Of a stretch of 5,444 nt of DNA, positions 1-5,444 are shown piece by piece. Under the pieces are notes generated by a model. It did not search any database. It was not told the origin of the DNA and saw only the letters and a program-made list of their open reading frames with translations. Location of the stretch: the NCBI GenBank assembly GCA_013697395.1, contig JACCWY010000141.1, positions 1 through 5,444 of the forward strand. Direction: 5' to 3'. Within the stretch, counting starts at the first letter, position 1. Each line of letters opens with the position of its first letter. A program made the position numbers and the translations under genes. The DNA comes from Chloroflexota bacterium (GTDB lineage: Bacteria > Chloroflexota > Limnocylindria > QHBO01).

Positions 1-20
1 GCGCCGGACCGGTCCGGCGC
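1..20. repeat. 20-bp perfect palindrome inside dprA
   Basis: Bases 1-20 equal their own reverse complement, centred on ACC|GGT. The symmetry stops at base 20 on the right, and the left side lies at the window edge. It codes for the residues just before and within the SGAL motif of DprA. No function is evident, and a GC-rich codon run can produce this by chance. Confidence 0.5.
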
Positions 21-417
21 GCTCATGACTGCCGCCGCGGCGACGGCCATCGGGCGGGAGCTGTATGCGGTGCCCGGCCCGATCGACGCCATGAGCTCCC
101 GAGGCTGCAACCGGCTGATCGCCGACCACCTGGCGACGATCGTGACCTCCAGCGCATCGCTCCTCCGTCAGATCGGCCTCTCGCGCGGAGAGCAGCCACC
201 GGCCGTCAAGTCGCTGTCGGAGGTGGAGGGCCAGCTGCTCCGACGGCTGCTCGAGCGCAGCGGCTCGATCGAGGAGCTCGTCGACCGGACCGGCCAAACG
301 GCTGCCTCGGTTGCCAGCGCGCTGACGATGCTCGAGGCCCGTGGGCTGGTCAATCCGTTCGGTGGAGCCACCTTCCACGTCACGCTTGCCGCCAGGGCCC
401 TTACGAATGCGGGATGA
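1..417 (+). CDS. dprA: DNA-processing protein DprA, C-terminal part (5' end outside window)
   Basis: The reading frame is open from base 1 and ends at TGA 415-417, giving 138 visible residues. DprA binds incoming single-stranded DNA and loads RecA during natural transformation; it acts in the cytoplasm. Two parts are visible. First is the end of the Rossmann-like DNA-processing fold: SGALMTA at residues 5-11, then an ELYAVPGPID stretch and RGCNRLI, which match the family pattern SGALxTA…R.vfAVPG…RGxNxLI. After a linker, about residues 73-133 form a small winged-helix domain (VEGQLLRRL, then SIEELVDRTGQTAASVASAL and a final LEARGLVNPFGG), as in many longer DprA proteins. An internal ATG at 25 lies inside the conserved SGALMTA motif, so it is not the start. 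The stop lies 93 nt before the next gene, which has its own promoter candidate. Identification is from family motifs; the N-terminal half cannot be assessed. Confidence 0.93.
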   Translation, partial: APDRSGALMTAAAATAIGRELYAVPGPIDAMSSRGCNRLIADHLATIVTSSASLLRQIGLSRGEQPPAVKSLSEVEGQLLRRLLERSGSIEELVDRTGQTAASVASALTMLEARGLVNPFGGATFHVTLAARALTNAG

Positions 418-442
418 CGCCGATGGTACCTTCGGCTATGCT
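414..442 (+). promoter_or_regulatory. candidate sigma-70-like promoter for the CAP-domain gene
   Basis: ATGACG at 414-419 (4 of 6 matches to TTGACA) and TATGCT at 437-442 (4 of 6 matches to TATAAT) are separated by exactly 17 nt. The -35 element overlaps the dprA stop codon. Transcription would start near 449, leaving an untranslated leader of about 60 nt before the TTG at 511. Both hexamers are imperfect, so this is a prediction from motif and spacing only. Confidence 0.4.
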
Positions 443-498
443 GCCACGGCCAACTGTCGCCGTCCGCGTGCCCGCGGAGCGGTGGCCCAAGCACGCAT

Positions 499-502
499 GG
501 AG
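499..502 (+). promoter_or_regulatory. ribosome binding site GGAG that supports the TTG start at 511
   Basis: GGAG lies 8 nt upstream of TTG 511. In this frame there is no ATG or GTG between the dprA stop and the hydrophobic segment. The site therefore decides for a TTG start that keeps the whole export signal. Confidence 0.55.
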
Positions 503-510
503 TATGTCTA

Positions 511-2193
511 TTGCATCCGACACGACATGGAAGAGCGGCAGTCGCCGCCCCGTTCGACTCGCTCCGCGGCCTGCTGAGCAGCCATCGAGGCACCACGCGC
601 GTCTCGCTCGCCGCCATCTCGTTCGCTTTGATCATCGCGTTCAGTGCGGAGACCCCGGCAATCCAGGCCGGCCCGGAAGCGGCTCCACTGCGAACGGAGT
701 CCCTCCTTCCGCAGAACGTCGGCGTCGGTGTCCCCACCGACGATCCGGTCACCATCACCTTCGACGCGGCCATGAACCCCGGCACCGTCGAGTCCACCAT
801 CCAGGTCCTTCCCGAGCAGCCGTTCGAGCTCGCGTGGAACGAGAGCCTGGACCGCATCACGATCACCCCGGAGCGCCTGTGGCGGACTGACGAGTCGTAC
901 GTGGTCGTCATCGGCGGAACGGCAGCCCGAACCAACGGCCAGGTTCTGGCCGGTGCGCGACGCTTCGCATTCACGACCCGCACGGCGCCGATCGTCTCCG
1001 ACTTCCAGGTCAAGCTTGCCGGCAGCGATGCGGCTCCCGCACGGCCCGAAGAGGCCTTCGATCCCCGGACCGAGGCGCTGCTCCATGGCGACGTGCTCGT
1101 CTCTGAGGCTCCCGCCATCACGCCGCCGACGAAGACGGCGAAGGCCGTCAGCGCGACGAGCGCCATCACCGTCAGCTTCTCCGATGACATGGACCGGGCC
1201 GATGTCCAAGAGCGCTTCGCGATCAGCCCGGCCGTGCCCGGCGACCTCGCCTGGGACGGTGCCGACCTCGTCTTCACGCCGACTGAGCGCTTGACGCCGG
1301 GCTCGCGATACACGATCAGCCTCATCGGCGCGCACGACAACGCGGGCAATCCCCTCGGCGGCAAGGGCAATTTCTCGTTCATCGTCCAGCCTGGCGCGCA
1401 GGTCACGAAGACGGCGCCGGAGGCCGATGCGCTGGACGTCGAGCCTGCGAGCGTCGAGATCTGGTTCAGCCAGCCGATGGACGTCGACGCGACGAACAAG
1501 GCGTTCGTCCTGACCGATACGAACGTCGGCGTGCCGGTGGGCGGGAACCTGGAGTGGAACGAGGCCCGCACCCAGCTCGTCTACGTGCCGGACAGCACGT
1601 TCACCGCCGGCCGCACGTTCCAGATCACCTTTGCCGGCGGCGCTCGCGATGCGGACGGGAACCTCATCGACACCTCGCTCACCTTCACGACGAAGGCCGC
1701 GCCGCTCCCCGTCGTCGCGGCACCGGTCGCCCGTGGCACGACCACCACCCGTACGGCACCGGTCGTCCCGCCTGCGGGGCCCGCGACCAGCCTGGCCGGG
1801 TACGCGCTGAACCAGGTCAACGCGGCCCGGGCGGCGTACGGCTTCGCGCCGCTCGTCCTGGACGCCGCCATCTCGGCCGCTGCCTCGTCCCACGCCTGGG
1901 ACCAGGCCAACAACGGCTACTTCAGCCACTACGGCCAGAACGGCAGCACCCGGGAGTCGCGCCTGCGCGCGGCGGGTGTCAGCTTCACCTATTCCGGCGA
2001 GAACCAGTGCTACCACATGGGCATGAGCGAGCAGGCCACGCTCGACTGGTGCCACGCTCAGTTCATGGCGGAGCCGTATCCGGGGCAGTGGAACCACATC
2101 GCCAACATCCTCGATCCGAGGGCCACGCGGATGGGCGTCGGGATCGCGACCGCGGGCGGCAGAACCGTCATCACCTGGGACTTCACGAACTGA
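511..2193 (+). CDS. secreted CAP (SCP/PR-1) domain protein with three SbsA-type Ig-like modules
   Basis: The product has 560 residues. A basic N-terminus and a hydrophobic segment (about 31-46, VSLAAISFALIIAFSA), followed by small residues to about AIQA 50-53, indicate export, either cleaved or membrane-anchored. Three Ig-like Big_5/SbsA modules follow, at about 62-157, 208-293 and 297-395. Each has the family's F-x-x-x-M motif (FDAAMNP, FSDDMDR, FSQPMDV) and a later strand of the TFTPxxxLxPGxxYxI kind. A Thr/Pro/Ala-rich linker (about 396-428) leads to a C-terminal CAP domain (about 429-558). Conserved CAP features are LNQVNAAR, H461, FSH with H473, GEN with E497, WNH with H529, and RMGVGIA. 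The only two cysteines, C500 and C514, both lie in the CAP domain and could form a disulfide outside the cell. Bacterial CAP proteins have varied or unknown activities, so the biochemical role is open. The TTG start is chosen for its GGAG site and the intact export signal. The gene separates dprA from topA. Confidence 0.85.
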   Translation: MHPTRHGRAAVAAPFDSLRGLLSSHRGTTRVSLAAISFALIIAFSAETPAIQAGPEAAPLRTESLLPQNVGVGVPTDDPVTITFDAAMNPGTVESTIQVLPEQPFELAWNESLDRITITPERLWRTDESYVVVIGGTAARTNGQVLAGARRFAFTTRTAPIVSDFQVKLAGSDAAPARPEEAFDPRTEALLHGDVLVSEAPAITPPTKTAKAVSATSAITVSFSDDMDRADVQERFAISPAVPGDLAWDGADLVFTPTERLTPGSRYTISLIGAHDNAGNPLGGKGNFSFIVQPGAQVTKTAPEADALDVEPASVEIWFSQPMDVDATNKAFVLTDTNVGVPVGGNLEWNEARTQLVYVPDSTFTAGRTFQITFAGGARDADGNLIDTSLTFTTKAAPLPVVAAPVARGTTTTRTAPVVPPAGPATSLAGYALNQVNAARAAYGFAPLVLDAAISAAASSHAWDQANNGYFSHYGQNGSTRESRLRAAGVSFTYSGENQCYHMGMSEQATLDWCHAQFMAEPYPGQWNHIANILDPRATRMGVGIATAGGRTVITWDFTN

Positions 2194-2262
2194 GCCCGGG
2201 CCGGCCCGCCGCTCGAGCGCGGCTGGTCGGCCGTCCCATCCCGCCCTCAGCGGCTCCGCCGC

Positions 2263-2283
2263 ACCGGTCCGCCGCGGGCCGGT
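2263..2283 (+). terminator. GC-rich hairpin downstream of the CAP-domain gene (possible terminator or operator)
   Basis: ACCGGTCC (2263-2270) pairs with GGGCCGGT (2276-2283) around a 5-nt loop, giving an 8-bp stem with one G-U pair. No T-run follows, so it is not a classical intrinsic terminator. It lies 69 nt after the CAP gene stop and directly upstream of the topA -10 element. It could instead be a protein-binding inverted repeat. A 12-nt palindrome at 2197-2208 and a small stem at 2250-2262 lie in the same gap. Confidence 0.3.
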
Positions 2284-2297
2284 CACGACGGGGCCGG

Positions 2298-2306
2298 TGC
2301 TACACT
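2298..2306 (+). promoter_or_regulatory. extended -10 promoter (TGC-TACACT) for the leader ORF and topA
   Basis: TACACT at 2301-2306 matches 4 of 6 of TATAAT and is preceded by TG at 2298-2299, forming an extended -10. No convincing TTGACA-like -35 is found 16-18 nt upstream, in keeping with an extended -10 class. Transcription would start at about 2312-2316, within a few bases of the ATG at 2317. The message would then be leaderless or nearly so for the short ORF. Confidence 0.45.
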
Positions 2307-2316
2307 CGCTGACCGA

Positions 2317-2460
2317 ATGCCCCGAAAGCACACGGCCGCCGGCGATCCCATCATCGTGGACTGCCCGGCAGAGGCGAAGACGCTCGAATGCCACCTGGGC
2401 GCTGACCACAGGGTCAGGGCCGGCGTCGGCCATGTCCGCGACCTGCCGGAGGCCGCCTGA
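2317..2460 (+). CDS. 47-residue leader ORF, partial copy of the TopA N-terminus
   Basis: ATG 2317 to TGA 2458-2460 encodes 47 residues. Residues 12-47 align without a gap to TopA residues 6-41, with 23 of 36 identical by hand count. They include IIV, a PA-A-TL pattern and an unbroken VGHVRDLPE block (37-45 against TopA 31-39). This is the first strand and following motif of the Toprim domain. The rest of Toprim, including DxDxE, and the catalytic tyrosine domain are absent, so it cannot be a topoisomerase. TopA's E9, S10 and K13 are replaced by D15, C16 and E19. The first 11 residues are unlike TopA. No Shine-Dalgarno is seen before the ATG, but the -10 ends only 10 nt upstream, allowing leaderless initiation. 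The stop is 5 nt before the topA start, in a different frame. It may be a translated leader peptide coupled to topA, or a decayed tandem-duplication remnant; translation is not proven. Confidence 0.55.
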   Translation: MPRKHTAAGDPIIVDCPAEAKTLECHLGADHRVRAGVGHVRDLPEAA

Positions 2461-2588
2461 CGCCGATGTCGAGGCCGCTGATCATCGTCGAGTCGCCCGC
2501 CAAGGCCAGGACGCTCGCGCGCCTGTTGGGCGATGAGTACCGCGTCGAGGCCAGCGTCGGCCATGTCCGCGATCTGCCCGAGAATGCC
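2350..2588 (+). repeat. imperfect direct repeat of the topA 5' end (2350-2457 and 2481-2588)
   Basis: The two 108-nt units are offset by 131 nt and agree at about 80 of 108 positions by hand count, with no indel. The longest exact match is 19 nt, at 2423-2441 and 2554-2572, coding for most of VGHVRD. The first unit lies in the 47-codon leader ORF and the second in topA codons 6-41. They are read in different frames relative to the window but in the same codon phase relative to each other. Confidence 0.85.
2448..2452 (+). promoter_or_regulatory. ribosome binding site GGAGG for topA, inside the leader ORF
   Basis: GGAGG at 2448-2452 lies 13 nt before the topA ATG, somewhat longer than the usual spacing. 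It is inside the last codons of the upstream 47-codon ORF, which ends 5 nt before topA. Ribosomes finishing that ORF would cover this site, an arrangement that suits translational coupling. Confidence 0.5.
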
Positions 2589-5150
2589 AGCGAAGTGCCG
2601 GCCGCGATCAAGGACAAGCCATGGGGCAACATGGGCGTCGACGTGGACAATGGATTCCGTCCCTATTACGTCATCGCGCGGGACAAGGCCAGCCGCATCC
2701 GCGACCTGCGCTCGGCCGTGAAGGACGCGGCCATCGTGCTGCTGGCCACCGACCCTGACCGAGAAGGGGAGTCGATCAGCTGGCACCTGCGTGAGGTGCT
2801 CCAGCCGAAGGTTCCCGTCCGCCGCATCGAGTTCCACGAGATCACCGAGGAAGCCGTCCGCACCGCGATCGACGATGCCCGCGACATCGACCTCATGCTC
2901 GTGGATGCCCAGGAGAGCCGTCGGATCGTGGATCGGCTCTTTGGCTACATGGTCTCCCCGGTGCTATGGAAGAAGGTGCAGACCGGACTCAGTGCCGGGC
3001 GCGTTCAGAGCGTCGCGGTGCGCCTCATCGTGGAACGGGAGGAGGAGCGCGGTGCGTTTCACACGAGCGCCTACTGGGATCTCGAGGCCCGCGTGCGCAC
3101 GTCGGGCGCGTCGTTCACCGCCACGCTCCAGCGGATCGGGACCTCCAGGCTCGCGACGGGCAAGGACTTCGATTCAGCCACGGGCCAGCTGAAGGACACG
3201 AGCGCCCGGCTCCTCGACGCGGCCTCCGCCCGCGGACTGAGCGAGGAGCTCCTGCAGCGATTGCCCTGGTCGGTGACGTCGGTGGAGGAACGGCCCGCCA
3301 CCCAACGCCCCTACGCGCCATTCACCACGTCCACCCTGCAGCAGGAGGCGAACCGAAAGCTCGGGTGGTCGGCCGACCGCACGATGAGCGCGGCGCAGCG
3401 ACTGTTCCAGGAAGGCATCATCTCGTACCACCGCACCGACTCGACCTCCCTGAGCGAGCGCTCCTTGCGAGAGGCCGCCGACGCCATCCGCGGCCTGTAC
3501 GGGGACGAGTTCTATGGAGGACCGCGCCAGTATCGGACGAAGGTCAAGAACGCGCAGGAGGCTCACGAGGCGATCCGGCCAACCGACTTTGGGCAGACGC
3601 CACCCCGATTGGCGCAGCGAGCAGGTGCCGAGGAGCAGCGCCTGTACGACCTCATCTGGAAGCGCGCGGTCGCCTCGCAGATGGCCGACGCCAAGCTGCT
3701 TCGCACCACGCTCGAGATCACCGCGCCTGACCCCGACGAGCCATGCGTGTTCACGGCATCGGGCAAGGCGATCCAGTTCGCGGGGTTCCTCCGCGCCTAT
3801 GTCGAGGGGTCTGACGATCCAGCCGCGGAAATCGGCGACCAGGAGACGGTGCTGCCGAAGGTGACTGTCGGCGACCGCGTGTCCCCGGAAGGCCCATTGG
3901 TCCTCGACTCGCTCGAGCCGGTTGGCCACGAGACGTCCCCGCCGGCGCGCTACACGGATGCCTCGCTCGTCAAGCGTCTCGAGGAAGACGGTATCGGCCG
4001 TCCGTCGACGTATGCCTCGATCATCTCGACCATCGAGCGGCGGGGGTACGTGTGGCGGCAGGGCAAGGCGCTCGTGCCCACCTTCACGGCGTACGCCGTG
4101 ATCCGCCTGCTGAAGGAGCACTTTGGTGCGCTCGTCGAGCTCGGATTCACCGGCCTGATCGAGGAGAGCCTCGACGAGATCTCGAAGGGCGAGCGCAATC
4201 GTGACGACTTCCTCGCCACCTTCTACTTTGGCGGCGGCGAACGCCAATGGCCTGGTCTCAAGCCCCTCGTCGAGAACCAGATCCAGATCGACTATCCGGT
4301 CATTGCCCTCGGCGAGCATCCGGAGGGTGGGGCGGCCGTGGTCGTGCGCATCGGCAGGTTCGGCCCCTACGTGCAGGTCGGCGAGGGCGCGTCCTCGATC
4401 AACGCCTCGATCCCGGACGACGTCCCGCCCGCCGAGTTCACGCTGGAACAGGCAGTTGCACTCCTCGAGGCGCGGACGAAAGGACCGAGCAGTCTCGGAA
4501 CGGACGGCGCCACCGGCCTCCCCGTGTACCTGATGACAGGCCGGTTCGGCCCGTACGTCCAGCTGGGCGAAACCCCGGAAAAGGGGAGCAAGGAGAAACC
4601 GCGGCGGGCGTCGCTGACGCAGGCCGATGGCGAGGCGTCGATCACCCTCGACCGAGCGCTCGAGCTGCTCTCGTTGCCGCGCCTCGTCGGTCACGATGAA
4701 GAGCATGGGGAGGACGTCGTCGCCAACTTCGGCCGGTTCGGGCCTTACGTGAAGCGGGGCACCGAGTTCCGATCGCTCGCCAGCGACGCGCATGTGTTCG
4801 ACGTGTCGCTCGACGAGGCGATCGAGCTGTTCAAGCAGGAAAAGACCTCTCGGCGCAGGGCCACGGCCAAGGTGCTGCACGACCTCGGCGCGCATCCGGA
4901 TTCGGGTGCGGCAGTGCGGGTCATCGAGGGTCGATACGGTCCGTACGTCAGCGACGGCACCACGAACGCCTCGCTGCCCAAGGATGTGACCAGCGAAGCG
5001 GTGACGCTCGACACGGCGCTGGAGCTTCTGCGTACGCGCGAGGGCGCAAAGCCGGCAGGTCGTGGACGCAAGGGTGGTGTCGCGAGGCGAACCGGTGCGG
5101 GCAGCCGAACGACGAGGCGCAAGACATCTGCGCGCAAGCACTCGGCGTGA
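2466..5150 (+). CDS. topA: DNA topoisomerase I (type IA)
   Basis: This 894-residue enzyme relaxes negative supercoils by cutting one strand through a tyrosine-DNA intermediate with Mg2+. The N-terminal Toprim domain (about 3-120) has IIVESPAKA with E9 and K13, SVGHVRDLP, and the acidic triad DPDREGE (D96, D98, E100). Next come the type IA core motifs QESRRIVDRLFGY and GLSAGRVQSVAVRLIVEREEE. The active site GIISYHRTDST gives catalytic Tyr321 with Arg323 beside it. EAHEAIRPT (about 365-373) and DGIGRPSTYASII (about 508-520) complete the core. The C-terminus has four Toprim-C-type repeats, each with a GR(F/Y)GPYV motif, then a basic tail with 12 Lys/Arg in the last 34 residues. There are no zinc fingers; C427 is the only cysteine. 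This C-terminal layout resembles actinobacterial and Chloroflexota enzymes. ATG 2466 gives the standard N-terminus. The gene follows the leader ORF by 5 nt and precedes the xer gene by 87 nt. Confidence 0.98.
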   Translation: MSRPLIIVESPAKARTLARLLGDEYRVEASVGHVRDLPENASEVPAAIKDKPWGNMGVDVDNGFRPYYVIARDKASRIRDLRSAVKDAAIVLLATDPDREGESISWHLREVLQPKVPVRRIEFHEITEEAVRTAIDDARDIDLMLVDAQESRRIVDRLFGYMVSPVLWKKVQTGLSAGRVQSVAVRLIVEREEERGAFHTSAYWDLEARVRTSGASFTATLQRIGTSRLATGKDFDSATGQLKDTSARLLDAASARGLSEELLQRLPWSVTSVEERPATQRPYAPFTTSTLQQEANRKLGWSADRTMSAAQRLFQEGIISYHRTDSTSLSERSLREAADAIRGLYGDEFYGGPRQYRTKVKNAQEAHEAIRPTDFGQTPPRLAQRAGAEEQRLYDLIWKRAVASQMADAKLLRTTLEITAPDPDEPCVFTASGKAIQFAGFLRAYVEGSDDPAAEIGDQETVLPKVTVGDRVSPEGPLVLDSLEPVGHETSPPARYTDASLVKRLEEDGIGRPSTYASIISTIERRGYVWRQGKALVPTFTAYAVIRLLKEHFGALVELGFTGLIEESLDEISKGERNRDDFLATFYFGGGERQWPGLKPLVENQIQIDYPVIALGEHPEGGAAVVVRIGRFGPYVQVGEGASSINASIPDDVPPAEFTLEQAVALLEARTKGPSSLGTDGATGLPVYLMTGRFGPYVQLGETPEKGSKEKPRRASLTQADGEASITLDRALELLSLPRLVGHDEEHGEDVVANFGRFGPYVKRGTEFRSLASDAHVFDVSLDEAIELFKQEKTSRRRATAKVLHDLGAHPDSGAAVRVIEGRYGPYVSDGTTNASLPKDVTSEAVTLDTALELLRTREGAKPAGRGRKGGVARRTGAGSRTTRRKTSARKHSA
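4296..5042 (+). repeat. four C-terminal repeat modules in TopA
   Basis: The motif GR(F/Y)GPYV recurs at TopA residues 630, 692, 756 and 822 (bases 4353, 4539, 4731 and 4929), spaced 62, 64 and 66 residues apart. Each is followed by a short SI/SL turn and a helix of the TLxxALELL kind (EFTLEQAVALLEAR, ITLDRALELL, VSLDEAIELF, VTLDTALELL). These are typical topoisomerase C-terminal repeats thought to bind DNA and support processive relaxation. Confidence 0.9.
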
Positions 5151-5174
5151 TGTGCGCGGACGCGGCCGCGTGCA

Positions 5175-5188
5175 GCGGGGACTCCCGC
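5175..5188 (+). other. small GC hairpin in the topA–xer gap
   Basis: GCGGG (5175-5179) and CCCGC (5184-5188) can form a 5-bp stem with a 4-nt loop, 25 nt after the topA stop. A 12-nt palindrome lies just upstream at 5160-5171, and a GCCG-GTAA-CGGC stem lies at 5206-5217. None is followed by a T-run, so a terminator is not supported. topA and xer may be co-transcribed. Confidence 0.25.
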
Positions 5189-5237
5189 GCGGCGACCCTC
5201 GGAGCGCCGGTAACGGCAGCGGCGGCCTGCGCCGTTG

Positions 5238-5444
5238 GTGACTGAGCCCGTCGCGACGACCCGATTGGAGCCGGGCGCGCAGCGGGCGCTCGCCTCGTTC
5301 CTCGACGGCCTGCGCGGCCGCAACGCATCCCCCGGGACGGTGACCGAATACACGCGTCATGCTACGGAGTTCCTCGCCTTCCTCGCCGAACGCCCCGTGG
5401 ACTGGCGGACCCCTGATCGCGCAACGGTTCGCGCCTACCTTGCG
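5238..5444 (+). CDS. tyrosine recombinase XerC/XerD-type, N-terminal part (3' end outside window)
   Basis: The frame is open from GTG 5238 to the last base and gives 69 residues. The sequence from about residue 16 (RALASFLDGLRGRNASPGTV) through TEYTRHATEFLAFL to TPDRATVRAYLA matches the N-terminal SAM-like core-binding domain of XerC/XerD integrases, where the usual pattern is FLxxLxxxrgxSxxTxxaYxrdLxxFxxfl. The catalytic domain with its R-H-R-Y residues lies beyond the window. The family resolves chromosome dimers at dif sites, and a location next to topA is known in several bacterial groups. GTG is chosen because it puts 15 residues before the domain; TTG 5235, one codon earlier, is an equal alternative. 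No strong Shine-Dalgarno is seen. XerC and XerD cannot be told apart from this fragment. Confidence 0.82.
   Translation, partial: MTEPVATTRLEPGAQRALASFLDGLRGRNASPGTVTEYTRHATEFLAFLAERPVDWRTPDRATVRAYLA

Noticed and set aside
414..890. Forward frame starting at ATG 414, overlapping the dprA stop
   Set aside because: The ATGA overlap looks like a coupled start, but the product turns into an Arg/His/Pro-rich out-of-frame reading of the CAP gene and has no family pattern.
508..2433. Antisense open frame of 641 codons opposite the CAP-domain gene
   Set aside because: It is rich in Arg/Gly/Asp/Val with no domain pattern. The sense strand encodes clear Big_5 and CAP domains, so this is a GC-bias shadow. 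The other long reverse frame (168-1571) is rejected for the same reason.
2317..2480. Sequencing frameshift splitting the topA start into two pieces
   Set aside because: The upstream ORF repeats residues that topA itself contains in full, so the two are duplicate copies rather than two parts of one N-terminus.
5151..5237. Intrinsic terminator after topA
   Set aside because: Short GC stems exist, but none is followed by a T-run and the gap before xer is only 87 nt.
3174..5360. Antisense open frame of 728 codons opposite topA
   Set aside because: It is a mirror of the topA codon pattern in GC-rich DNA. The translation is Arg/Leu/Glu-rich low-complexity sequence without a recognisable domain, while the sense frame is certain.
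1..5444. CRISPR array, tRNA, rRNA, insertion sequence or riboswitch
   Set aside because: No regular spaced repeats, tRNA-like cloverleaf, transposase frame or known riboswitch pattern was seen. The non-coding gaps are each under 130 nt.

Overview
The window is a GC-rich bacterial segment with every gene on the + strand. It carries the order dprA (3' end) – secreted CAP-domain protein – short TopA-like leader ORF – topA – xerC/xerD-type recombinase (5' end). Adjacency of dprA, topA and a Xer recombinase gene is a familiar chromosomal arrangement in Gram-positive-type lineages. High GC, a TopA with repeat modules and a Lys/Arg-rich tail instead of zinc fingers, TTG/GTG starts and a (near-)leaderless promoter–ORF junction fit a Chloroflexota (for example Limnocylindria-like) or an actinobacterial genome. 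That placement is inference, not a phylogenetic result.

Region by region: 1-417 is the C-terminal part of DprA (end of the Rossmann-like domain plus winged helix). 418-510 is a short gap with a plausible sigma-70-like promoter and a GGAG ribosome binding site. 511-2193 encodes an exported protein with a signal/anchor segment, three SbsA-type (Big_5) Ig-like modules, a Thr/Pro/Ala linker and a C-terminal CAP (SCP/PR-1) domain. 2194-2316 is a GC-rich gap with a hairpin and a TGC-TACACT extended -10. 2317-2460 is a 47-codon ORF whose product copies the first ~36 conserved residues of TopA without gaps. It stops 5 nt before the true topA start. 2466-5150 is full-length topA. 5151-5237 is a short gap with small GC hairpins. 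5238-5444 is the N-terminal SAM-like domain of a tyrosine recombinase, cut by the window end.

dprA, topA and xer belong to DNA processing: ssDNA/RecA loading in transformation, relaxation of negative supercoils, and chromosome dimer resolution. The CAP protein is unrelated to these and appears to be an extra gene set between dprA and topA with its own promoter. The most unusual item is the partial duplicate of the topA start, placed as a leader ORF directly after the topA promoter. It is a candidate regulatory leader peptide or a remnant of tandem duplication.
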